Shown: in pieces, positions 1 to 5,453 of the stretch
Position numbering within the stretch: the stretch's first letter is position 1
How the letters are laid out: each line of letters opens with the position of its first letter
Source: M55B120 sp964426155
Lineage (GTDB): Bacteria; Actinomycetota; Humimicrobiia; Humimicrobiales; Humimicrobiaceae
Direction: 5' to 3'
NCBI GenBank assembly: GCA_964426155.1
Contig: CAYROY010000116.1
Location: 1 to 5,505 of the forward strand
Length of the DNA stretch: 5,505 bases
Notes under the pieces: model-generated
Databases searched by the model: none
Told to the model about the DNA's origin: nothing
The model's input: the letters and a program-made list of their open reading frames with translations, nothing else
Made by a program: the position numbers and the translations under genes

Positions 1-598
1 TCTGAATTTCTTTTATCTTTTGATATACTCCCCCCGGCATTGGTATTGTCTTCCTGGGTGTTATCGCCGCAAGTTCTGACCCTGCCCTTACCTGCCTATA
101 AACTCTTGGATGATTACCTGTAATATTTTCCTGGATATTACGATAAGTAAACCTGACCAGATGGGTAAGTTTTTCTACTGTCTCATTAAATGTTCTGTAC
201 GGTCTTTTATCCAGGTCCTCATATTCTGAGCTGCACAGTATAAATCTATCAAAACTTCGCCAATAATTATACAGGTACTCCACAAAATCATTTAGAAGAT
301 TTGTATCAGCAGTAAGTCTTTCAGTCCCCTTTACGATATCGGGAACTACCTTAATAGAAATTTTGACCAGGCTCTTTAATGTACCTATAAGCAAACTAAT
401 ATTATCTTCTGATATTTCTCTACTATTATCAAAAATATTTAAAAGAACTGAACCCCTTTTTGATAATCTGCTAATACATCTTACCAGTATTTTATAGAAG
501 AGTTCACTCGATAAAAGTTCCTCAGGAGTCTCGCATATTCTTCTATTTATAGTAAGAATAACCTTTTTTTCTAATATTTTGTGGGAATATATTTTCAT
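1..598 (-). CDS. Conserved-looking soluble protein of unknown function, C-terminus cut off by window edge
   Basis: The reverse strand reads open from an ATG at 598 to the window edge, giving 199 codons without a stop; the C-terminus lies outside the window. I do not recognise the family. Residues 1-110 are mixed alpha/beta to helical and include an Ile/Leu/Val-rich stretch (about 65-90). Residues 110-180 look like the conserved core: aromatic and charged, with YNYWRSFDRF (110-119), DKRPYRTFNETVEKL (130-144) and NITGNHPRVYRQVRAG (158-173). The last part is basic and Pro/Gly-rich (PRKTIPMPGG, 181-190), like a linker to a further domain. There is no signal peptide or membrane segment, so it is probably cytoplasmic. 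Start choice: an in-frame stop lies just upstream of an alternative ATG at 604. The ATG at 598 has AGAAG about 6 nt upstream, so I prefer it. The gene is divergent from the repressor/exporter operon and need not be related to it. Confidence 0.75.
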   Translation of the reverse strand, partial: MKIYSHKILEKKVILTINRRICETPEELLSSELFYKILVRCISRLSKRGSVLLNIFDNSREISEDNISLLIGTLKSLVKISIKVVPDIVKGTERLTADTNLLNDFVEYLYNYWRSFDRFILCSSEYEDLDKRPYRTFNETVEKLTHLVRFTYRNIQENITGNHPRVYRQVRAGSELAAITPRKTIPMPGGVYQKIKEIQ

Positions 599-814
599 TA
601 CCATCTTCTATTATTATAACTTTAAGATTTTTGCGGTAATTGATGTTACTATATTATGTATAATAATTCAATATTATTTCCAAATGGTTCTCTCTAATTA
701 TTCCCCGATGATTTTTAATGAATAGTTTTTTAACTTGATAATTATAAGCAAAAGAATTTTTAATACTATTATTAAATAGGCTTTTTAACTGTGATTTATT
801 GTGATGTATATAGA

Positions 815-843
815 TTGACAGCCATAAAATTTAATATTAGTAT
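815..843 (+). promoter_or_regulatory. Sigma-70-type promoter for the arsR-ABC operon
   Basis: A perfect -35 box TTGACA (815-820) is followed by a 17-bp spacer and TAGTAT (838-843), a 4/6 match to TATAAT. Transcription would begin near 850, giving a leader of about 29 nt before the ATG at 879. It is the best promoter match upstream of the repressor gene. The -10 lies inside the left arm of the dyad at 831-870, as expected for a repressed promoter. Confidence 0.6.
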
Positions 844-870
844 ATAAGCAATTACTTAAATCAATATTAA
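831..870. promoter_or_regulatory. Nested inverted repeat, candidate ArsR-type operator
   Basis: Outer arms TTAATATT (831-838) and AATATTAA (863-870) are exact inverted repeats centred at 850.5. Inside them, TAAGCAATTACTTA (845-858) is a palindrome with one mismatched pair, centred at 851.5. Both centres fall at the predicted transcription start, and the left arm overlaps the -10 box. ArsR/SmtB repressors bind AT-rich imperfect dyads of this kind over their own promoters (family knowledge). That this repressor binds here is inference. High A/T content makes chance palindromes likely, which limits confidence. Confidence 0.45.
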
Positions 871-878
871 TAATAAAA

Positions 879-1169
879 ATGGATTACAATATATCTAAAA
901 CAGCAGATTTTTTTAAAGCTCTTGGCGATCCTACACGTATCAAAATTTTAAAGCTTCTACTCTCAGGCAAAAACCTTTGTGTAGGTATGATTGCCTTTAG
1001 ATTAAATATAACCCAGCCTGCTGTTTCACAACACCTTAAAGTTTTAAAATTAAACGGTATTGTTGAAGGTACAAGAAATGGATTTAATATGCATTACAGA
1101 GTAAATGATGATGTTTTTAAAAAATATGGAGTTGATCTTACAAAAATAATAGAAGCAAAAATTAAATAG
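879..1169 (+). CDS. ArsR/SmtB-family winged-helix transcriptional repressor
   Basis: A 96-residue single-domain regulator of typical family length. FFKALGDPTRIKILKLL (residues 11-27) is the hallmark first-helix motif of ArsR proteins. The helix-turn-helix follows, with recognition helix QPAVSQHLKVLK (46-57), then the beta-wing GIVEGTRNGFNMHYRV (60-75). It should bind DNA as a dimer and leave when it senses its ligand. The classical alpha-3 metal site ELCVCDL appears here as NLCVGMI (32-38), with a single cysteine (Cys34), the only one in the protein. Canonical two-Cys arsenic or cadmium sensing is therefore doubtful, and the inducer is unknown. The ATG is the only start after an in-frame stop at 825-827, and no Shine-Dalgarno sequence precedes it. 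The exporter ATPase follows 18 bp downstream, so this protein probably controls that exporter and itself. Confidence 0.92.
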   Translation: MDYNISKTADFFKALGDPTRIKILKLLLSGKNLCVGMIAFRLNITQPAVSQHLKVLKLNGIVEGTRNGFNMHYRVNDDVFKKYGVDLTKIIEAKIK

Positions 1170-1187
1170 AAAGAATTCTGGTAATAT

Positions 1188-2159
1188 ATGGAATCAATTG
1201 TCAAAGTAAAAAACCTGACAAAAAAATATGGAAGCCTGACTGCAGTTGAAAGCATAACATTTAGCATCAATAAGGGTGAAATATTTGGCTTTTTGGGTCC
1301 AAATGCTGCAGGTAAAACTACCACGATTAATATGCTCATCGGTATGGCAAAGATAAGTAGTGGCAGGATATTTTATAAGGATAATGAGATAACAGATAAA
1401 ATAAAGAAATTCCAAGGCTATATAGGTGTTGTCCCTGATGAAAGCAACCTTTATGATGAGCTTACTGGCTTTGAAAATCTTTGCTTCTGTTCTTCGCTTT
1501 ATGGTATAAACCGGGCAAAAAGAGAAAAAAAGGCACACCAGCTTCTTGAAATATTTAAGCTATCCGATGCAGCAAATAAAAGATTTAAATCTTATTCCAG
1601 GGGAATGAAAAGAAAGCTTACAATTGCAGCTTCTCTTGTACATGACCCTGAAATACTATTTTTGGATGAACCGACAACAGGAATTGATGTTGCAAGTTCA
1701 ATACATATAAGGAATCTTATTAAAAAATTAAATGATGACGGAATGACGGTTTTTTTAACAACGCATTACATTGAAGAAGCAGAAAGATTATGCGACAGGA
1801 TAGCCTTTATAAATAAAGGGCATATTATAAAAATGGATACTGTCGAAAATTTTATTGAAGACATAAGTCAGTCAAATGTTATTGAAGTCCTTTTTGAATC
1901 AACCCCCATTGATAAAAATGTCTTAATCGAGAAATTAGACCATACTTTTTCTGAACTTGAGTGCAGTTTTAAAAATGAAAATACAATCAAAGTCATAAGC
2001 CATGATAAGATAGATGTTTCACCCATTGTCTCTTTCCTGTCAAAAAGCGGCATTTATATTCTTGAAGCAAAAATCATAAGGCCGACCCTTGAGGACGCTT
2101 TTATAAAATTAACTGGAATTGAAATAGATGTCTTGAAAAAGGAGAAAGAAAAAAAATGA
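1188..2159 (+). CDS. ABC exporter ATP-binding protein (DrrA/CcmA-like)
   Basis: A 323-residue cytoplasmic ATPase that would power the membrane partner encoded next. Visible motifs: A-loop Tyr14, Walker A GPNAAGKTT (37-45, Lys43), signature SRGMK (137-141, in place of LSGGQ), Walker B ILFLDEP (156-162, catalytic Glu161), D-loop GID (165-167) and switch His193 in TTHYIEEAE. The Q-loop position, normally Gln, reads VVPDES (81-86), so Asp84 takes its place. Residues from about 215 form the extra C-terminal domain typical of exporter ATPases of the antibiotic-resistance, Nod-factor and lantibiotic-immunity type. The substrate cannot be predicted. No strong ribosome-binding site precedes the ATG; AGAAAG lies about 15 nt upstream. 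The gene ends in an ATGA overlap with the permease gene, which suggests translational coupling. Confidence 0.94.
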   Translation: MESIVKVKNLTKKYGSLTAVESITFSINKGEIFGFLGPNAAGKTTTINMLIGMAKISSGRIFYKDNEITDKIKKFQGYIGVVPDESNLYDELTGFENLCFCSSLYGINRAKREKKAHQLLEIFKLSDAANKRFKSYSRGMKRKLTIAASLVHDPEILFLDEPTTGIDVASSIHIRNLIKKLNDDGMTVFLTTHYIEEAERLCDRIAFINKGHIIKMDTVENFIEDISQSNVIEVLFESTPIDKNVLIEKLDHTFSELECSFKNENTIKVISHDKIDVSPIVSFLSKSGIYILEAKIIRPTLEDAFIKLTGIEIDVLKKEKEKK

Positions 2160-2890
2160 AGTCTGCCATAGCATTCTGGAATATTCTCTTAAAGGATATG
2201 AAAAACTATTATTTGAAACCACCTAATGTAAGCTGGGGAATAATTTTCCCTTTTGCATGGATGTTAATGTTTTTTTTCAGGTCAGGCACTTCTTTTCAAA
2301 TTGAGGAAATATTTGCAGGACTGGTCGGAATGTCAATACTTTTCGGCACGACTTCCATGCTTGCAGTGACAATTACTTTCGAAAGAAAAGCACGTTCTTT
2401 TGACAGGCTCCTTCTTGCGCCTATTAGCACCGAGATTCTTGTATTTGCAAAAATAAGCGGTGCAATAATATTTGGAATAATTAACAGCTTTATTCCAGTA
2501 CTTATATCTGTCTTATATTTCAAATCCCCTGTTATAAACTGGTATTTATTATTCACTGGAGTAGTGCTTTTATCAATTGTCTCTACACTGCTTGGGTTAT
2601 CTATAGCAGTTTCCGCCAGAGAGGTATTTGAAGCACAGACCTTCTCAAATTTTTTCAGGTTCCCAATGATCTTTCTGTGTGGATTATTTATTCCGATTAC
2701 AACATTGCCGGTTTATATACGTCCCCTATCATATGTATTGCCAATAACTTATGGAGTCGATGTTCTAAAATATTCAATTTCAAAGGCAAATCATTTATAT
2801 ATCTGGTTTGATATAATTATCCTTATATTATTTTGTGTGGGACTATTTTACTTCAGCATTTTTAATATCCGCAAAAAATGGATTGTATAA
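2156..2890 (+). CDS. ABC-2 type transporter permease
   Basis: A 244-residue inner-membrane protein with about six predicted membrane segments (roughly 25-42, 52-74, 101-122, 128-152, 166-184 and 217-236). This is the usual layout of one ABC-2 permease subunit, which dimerises and pairs with two ATPase subunits. TFERKARSFDRLLLAPIS (74-91) matches the cytoplasmic coupling segment of the family (ERE.G..E.L...P). FRFPMIFLCGLFIPITTLP followed by LPITYGVDVLKYS matches the C-terminal ABC-2 signature. The start overlaps the ATPase stop by 4 bp, with AAGGAG (2139-2144) about 11 nt upstream. Direction is most likely export, of a drug, peptide or lipid-like compound, but the substrate is not evident. 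No intrinsic terminator follows within the 140-bp gap. Confidence 0.92.
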   Translation: MKSAIAFWNILLKDMKNYYLKPPNVSWGIIFPFAWMLMFFFRSGTSFQIEEIFAGLVGMSILFGTTSMLAVTITFERKARSFDRLLLAPISTEILVFAKISGAIIFGIINSFIPVLISVLYFKSPVINWYLLFTGVVLLSIVSTLLGLSIAVSAREVFEAQTFSNFFRFPMIFLCGLFIPITTLPVYIRPLSYVLPITYGVDVLKYSISKANHLYIWFDIIILILFCVGLFYFSIFNIRKKWIV

Positions 2891-2912
2891 AAAGGCATAT
2901 TTCAAAGAACTC

Positions 2913-2934
2913 ACCTATGAAAATTTTCAGAGGT
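2913..2934. repeat. 22-bp interrupted palindrome between exporter and toxin-antitoxin genes
   Basis: ACCT and AGGT flank the perfect 12-bp palindrome TGAAAATTTTCA (2918-2929), with one mismatched pair (A2917/G2930) between the flanks and the core. It is not followed by a T-run and its core leaves little room for a loop, so it does not look like an intrinsic terminator. It lies about 50 bp upstream of the -35 box of the next operon and could be a protein-binding site. No function can be assigned from sequence. Confidence 0.5.
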
Positions 2935-2950
2935 CTAATGAAGAAAATAG

Positions 2951-2972
2951 CCGATAGAAGATTTAACCGATA
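2951..2972. repeat. Short direct repeat CCGATA x2 upstream of toxin-antitoxin promoter
   Basis: CCGATA occurs at 2951-2956 and again at 2967-2972, a 16-bp period, just upstream of the -35 box at 2985. Repeats this short can be chance. The position is compatible with an accessory regulatory site. Confidence 0.25.
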
Positions 2973-2984
2973 AACACAATTATC

Positions 2985-3012
2985 TTGACATTTAATATCT
3001 ACTTATTATACT
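2985..3012 (+). promoter_or_regulatory. Strong-looking sigma-70-type promoter for the vapBC module
   Basis: A perfect -35 TTGACA (2985-2990), a 16-bp spacer and TATACT (3007-3012, 5/6 match) lie directly upstream of the antitoxin gene. The predicted start near 3019 leaves only about 12 nt before the ATG, with GGAG (3023-3026) near the 5' end of the transcript. ATATCT (2995-3000) and AGATAT (3025-3030) form an inverted repeat bracketing the -10 box. That fits an operator for autoregulation by the ribbon-helix-helix antitoxin, although a 24-bp separation is wide for such sites. Confidence 0.6.
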
Positions 3013-3030
3013 TATCATCAGTGGAGATAT

Positions 3031-3309
3031 ATGAATTCAAAAAAAATAAATATAACCATACCTGAAAAAATCCTCAAAGAAATAAATGAATTCTGTGATG
3101 AAGAAGGATTGACAAAGAGCTTACTGATCCGCGAGGCTACTGCATCATATATCGCAGCTGCAAGAGAAAAAAAAGAAATTGAGAGAAAAAGAAAAGAAAT
3201 TGAGTGGGCAATAGAAACCTCGAGACTCCTCAGGCAGAAAATGGGCGCATTTAAAGATAATAAAAAAGGTTCCGAGATTATCAGGGAATCCAGGGATAAG
3301 GGTCATTAA
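3031..3309 (+). CDS. VapB-like antitoxin with CopG/ribbon-helix-helix DNA-binding domain
   Basis: A 92-residue antitoxin that should neutralise the toxin encoded next and repress their shared promoter. Residues 4-44 form a ribbon-helix-helix fold: the strand KINITIP (5-11), helix A EKILKEINEFCDEEG (12-26), then TKSLLIREATASYIAAA (28-44). Residues 45-70 are a highly charged, probably long helix (EKKEIERKRKEIEWAIE). The C-terminal GSEIIRESRD (80-89) resembles the toxin-binding tail of VapB proteins, in which an arginine enters the toxin active site. GGAG lies 4 nt before the ATG. The toxin ATG follows the stop after one base, which suggests coupled translation. Assignment to the VapB class rests on the fold plus the PIN partner; the exact family is uncertain. 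Confidence 0.85.
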   Translation: MNSKKINITIPEKILKEINEFCDEEGLTKSLLIREATASYIAAAREKKEIERKRKEIEWAIETSRLLRQKMGAFKDNKKGSEIIRESRDKGH

Positions 3310-3310
3310 T

Positions 3311-3733
3311 ATGGATATAGTCCTCGATGCTTCGGTAGCAATAAAATGGTTCAAAGATAAAGATGAGGATTATGTCGATCTGGCTCTTTCCATTCAGGAG
3401 AAAAAGCTGGCTGGATATCTAGAGATAATTGTACCCGATCTTTTTTTTCTTGAAGTCTTAAATACTTTCTTAACAAAACAGTCTCTAACCCTGGAGGACA
3501 TTTCAAATATAAAAGAAAGTCTTTTAAAGATGCATATGAAGATAGTCTACCCTGAATCAGAGATCCTTGGAAATACTATAAATATTGCATTAAAAAATAA
3601 TATGACATTCTATGATGCCTTATATATTGCTACTGCAGAAGCAAATGATGCTTTACTCTATACTGAAGATAAGGAAATACTATCCTGCAGAAAGGTCTAT
3701 GGGTTTATAAGACATATCAAAGATTATAGTTGA
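3311..3733 (+). CDS. VapC-like toxin, PIN-domain ribonuclease
   Basis: A 140-residue single-domain PIN protein, the usual VapC length. Conserved acidic residues that bind the catalytic metal are all visible: Asp6 in IVLDASVAIKWF, Glu48 in FFLEVLNTF, Asp102 in TFYDALYIATA and Asp120 in LLYTEDKEIL. Characterised VapC toxins cleave tRNA or rRNA and stop translation when the antitoxin is degraded; the target here is unknown. It looks intact and presumably active. The start is one base after the antitoxin stop and has AAGGG (3298-3302) 8 nt upstream, inside the antitoxin gene. An intrinsic terminator follows within 20 bp, so the module is a self-contained two-gene unit. Confidence 0.9.
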   Translation: MDIVLDASVAIKWFKDKDEDYVDLALSIQEKKLAGYLEIIVPDLFFLEVLNTFLTKQSLTLEDISNIKESLLKMHMKIVYPESEILGNTINIALKNNMTFYDALYIATAEANDALLYTEDKEILSCRKVYGFIRHIKDYS

Positions 3734-3751
3734 TTCACCTAAATATATTTT

Positions 3752-3774
3752 ATAGCCCCAGGTTGGGCTATTTT
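3752..3774 (+). terminator. Rho-independent terminator of the vapBC operon
   Basis: The perfect 7-bp stem ATAGCCC (3752-3758) / GGGCTAT (3765-3771) with loop CAGGTT is followed by a short T-rich tract (TTTTAT). It starts 19 bp after the toxin stop. Read on the opposite strand, the hairpin is followed by A-rich sequence, so it probably works only for the plus strand. Confidence 0.8.
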
Positions 3775-3792
3775 ATAAATTTTGAAATAACT

Positions 3793-3945
3793 TTATTTTC
3801 TGTTATTTTCCATCCACTGTACAGCAAAATCCACTAAATCCCTCTGACGAAAAAATTGTGAATAAGCCTGACCTATCTTTGAAGTCTCAATAACATGTTT
3901 CTCTCTTTGAGAAATGCATTTCCATATCTGAATATTAATCCTGGT
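3793..3945 (-). pseudogene. Probable 3' remnant of an unidentified protein gene
   Basis: On the minus strand, 50 sense codons run from just after a TAG (3948-3946) to a TAA stop at 3795-3793, with no ATG, GTG or TTG except a Met at residue 45. The peptide has the composition of a real protein end: IWKCISQREKHVIETSK, then IGQAYSQFFRQRDLVDF, ending AVQWMENNRK. It would be helical and amphipathic. It lies downstream of the DUF4173 gene on the same strand and is convergent with vapBC. The lack of a start suggests the 5' part was deleted, perhaps when the neighbouring module arrived. I do not recognise the parent family. A chance open frame of this length is possible in AT-rich DNA, though the composition argues against it. 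Confidence 0.45.
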
Positions 3946-3950
3946 CTATT

Positions 3951-3978
3951 AAAAATCTAATATACAATCAATAGTATA
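3951..3978 (-). terminator. Weak candidate terminator downstream of the DUF4173 gene
   Basis: On the minus strand, TATAC (3978-3974) and GTATA (3965-3961) can form a 5-bp stem with an 8-nt loop, followed by TTAGATTTTT (3960-3951). The stem is almost all A/T and short, so it would be unstable. It is listed because it is the only hairpin-plus-T-run arrangement just after this gene. Confidence 0.25.
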
Positions 3979-3995
3979 AAAAATATGCTTTTACA

Positions 3996-5453
3996 TTATT
4001 TTAAATATTTCTCGATTATTTTTGATGCTCTGGCTCTGGAATAATTAAAGCTCTGCCAGACATCCTGTTCATTAAGTTCAACCTTTTTATCCTTAAAGCA
4101 TTCCAGTACTTCACCTCCCAGATCATTATCTTCGATAATTCTGGTCATCTCAGGTATAGCTTCATATGAAAGACCCTCAAGGTATTCCATATCAACCTGT
4201 CCTGTATTGAAATACCTGTTAATATTATTTCTTGCTATTATCATATCAACATTGGCAAAATTAAGTATAGTATATGCGACAATCGCTGTAATAAAATATG
4301 TCCTTATTATCGGTAATTTTGAATACCATATAAAAATGATATTTATTATAAAAAGAAAAAACAGTAGTACCATAAATGCCTGCACAAATATTCTTAGATA
4401 TGTAAACCCGTAAGCCTGTTCATAAACAAGCATCCTGTAGAATGCAGATACAAGCATAACAAATGTAAAGCATGCTATCAAGGTAAGCAATACTTTGTTT
4501 GCAATATATAATTTAATATTTTCCCTTCTGATAAATGAAACCGTTATGATTATTATTACAAAATTGATTACTGTTACTACCAAAAGCTCAAAAAATCCTC
4601 TTCTGGCATATTCTGCATAAGTAAATTCTGAGGGAAGCAAAAAAGACTTCCCACCAAAAAGATAAGTAAACTGGATCACTGAAAATACAGCATATACTAA
4701 ATTTAGCAGGAAAAGTACAGTCATAATGATTACAGGATCAAGGAATCTCTTCCAGTTCATAGACTTATAAACAGAATTATTTTCTCCATCAAATTCCTTA
4801 AAAATTGACCAGTAAAAGCATATTGTATATACAGTAATTGCAAGTATAACAAAGAAATGTTTTATTATCTTCGGAATTGAAATATTTGTAAAAAGGTCCT
4901 TAAAGATCATATCAGCTGAAGACAGGAGCCATATAATAATAGCAAGGACTGGAATGGATACGAGCAGGCCGATCGCTATCCTGGGTAATATCATTTTTTC
5001 ATCTTTATTGCCTTTATCTGTCATCCTGAAGAATGTTATAAATGGCACATGTATATATATTAGAGGAACAAATAATCTTCTGAAAAAGTCTACAAGAAAC
5101 CTGATGTCTGCCCAGTCTGACCTGTTTGTCTTCGAGACAAGTGAAATAAGCATAATAAGCAGATATATGATTATTATAAAATTAAATATCTTTAATATCT
5201 GGTTGGAATAAAGAAAAAAAGTAATGGAAAGTGTCAGAATGGGTAATGCCCACACCCATGCTCTGTTATTAAGCTCGCCATATTTTTTCCAGAATGCAAA
5301 TAATGTGCCAATAAGTATAAAAATTATAAAGATAGGATAGTTTATCCCCAGTGTCTTATTATAGAAAAAGATATCGAAAGCTGCACCAATAAAAAGACCG
5401 AATAACAAAAGCCAGTATTTTTTCTTCTCAATTTCCAAGAGAAAACCTTTCAT
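3996..5453 (-). CDS. DUF4173-family polytopic membrane protein
   Basis: A 485-residue integral membrane protein with about 11-12 predicted membrane segments between residues 12 and 405, followed by a soluble C-terminal tail of about 80 residues. Segments I recognise as characteristic of DUF4173 proteins are PSEFTYAEYARRGFFELL (274-291), YRMLVYEQAYGFTYLRIFVQ (339-358) and the post-membrane IIARNNINRYFNTGQVDMEY (405-424), with LEGLSYEAIPEM after it. The family has no established biochemical role; members occur in many Firmicutes and Actinobacteria. The ATG at 5453 is the first possible start after an in-frame stop. The only Shine-Dalgarno-like sequence, AGAGG (5474-5470 on the minus strand), is 16 nt away, which is long. 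The gene appears to be transcribed alone, convergent with vapBC, and no partner gene is visible. Confidence 0.88.
   Translation of the reverse strand: MKGFLLEIEKKKYWLLLFGLFIGAAFDIFFYNKTLGINYPIFIIFILIGTLFAFWKKYGELNNRAWVWALPILTLSITFFLYSNQILKIFNFIIIIYLLIMLISLVSKTNRSDWADIRFLVDFFRRLFVPLIYIHVPFITFFRMTDKGNKDEKMILPRIAIGLLVSIPVLAIIIWLLSSADMIFKDLFTNISIPKIIKHFFVILAITVYTICFYWSIFKEFDGENNSVYKSMNWKRFLDPVIIMTVLFLLNLVYAVFSVIQFTYLFGGKSFLLPSEFTYAEYARRGFFELLVVTVINFVIIIITVSFIRRENIKLYIANKVLLTLIACFTFVMLVSAFYRMLVYEQAYGFTYLRIFVQAFMVLLFFLFIINIIFIWYSKLPIIRTYFITAIVAYTILNFANVDMIIARNNINRYFNTGQVDMEYLEGLSYEAIPEMTRIIEDNDLGGEVLECFKDKKVELNEQDVWQSFNYSRARASKIIEKYLK

Larger units (their letters stand above)
605..878. other. Divergent AT-rich intergenic region
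   Basis: This stretch lies between the minus-strand gene on the left and the plus-strand repressor operon. I see no credible coding sequence on either strand; the longest ATG-started minus-strand reading here is about nine codons. It holds the operon promoter and dyad described separately. Other signals are weak. An exact TATAAT on the minus strand (618-613) has no good -35 partner and would leave a leader of only a few bases for the left gene. A palindrome TATTAT-GT-ATAATA lies at 652-665, and an all-A/T inverted repeat TTTAATA/TATTAAA at 759-776. GTGAT occurs twice 10 bp apart (791 and 801). In DNA this AT-rich such elements arise by chance, so only the 815-870 region is proposed as functional. 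Confidence 0.6.

Noticed and set aside
605..878. Possible small RNA, riboswitch or small protein in the divergent gap
   Set aside because: No GC-rich conserved stems, no terminator-like hairpin and no open frame longer than a few codons with a start. The sequence is mostly A/T.
1094..1538. Minus-strand open frames overlapping the repressor and ATPase genes
   Set aside because: They lie opposite genes with complete family motifs, and their translations show no recognisable domain. They are antisense shadows.
1868..2556. Minus-strand open frames inside the ATPase and permease genes
   Set aside because: They fall within well-supported coding sequence on the plus strand and have no independent start signal or family resemblance.
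2913..2934. Palindrome considered as the terminator of the exporter operon
   Set aside because: No T-run follows and the core is a continuous palindrome with an A/T centre. It is kept as an unexplained repeat instead.
3145..3354. Minus-strand open frame across the antitoxin/toxin junction
   Set aside because: Its Phe/Ser-rich translation is the expected antisense of the Lys/Glu-rich antitoxin helix.
2891..3990. vapBC considered as part of a mobile element with flanking repeats or attachment sites
   Set aside because: No matching direct or inverted repeats were seen flanking the module, and there is no integrase, transposase or tRNA gene in the window. Acquisition by transfer remains only an inference.
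4207..4413. Plus-strand open frame opposite the membrane protein gene
   Set aside because: Hydrophobic antisense reading of membrane segments in the DUF4173 gene; no SD or promoter. The same applies to the plus-strand frame at 4954-5211.
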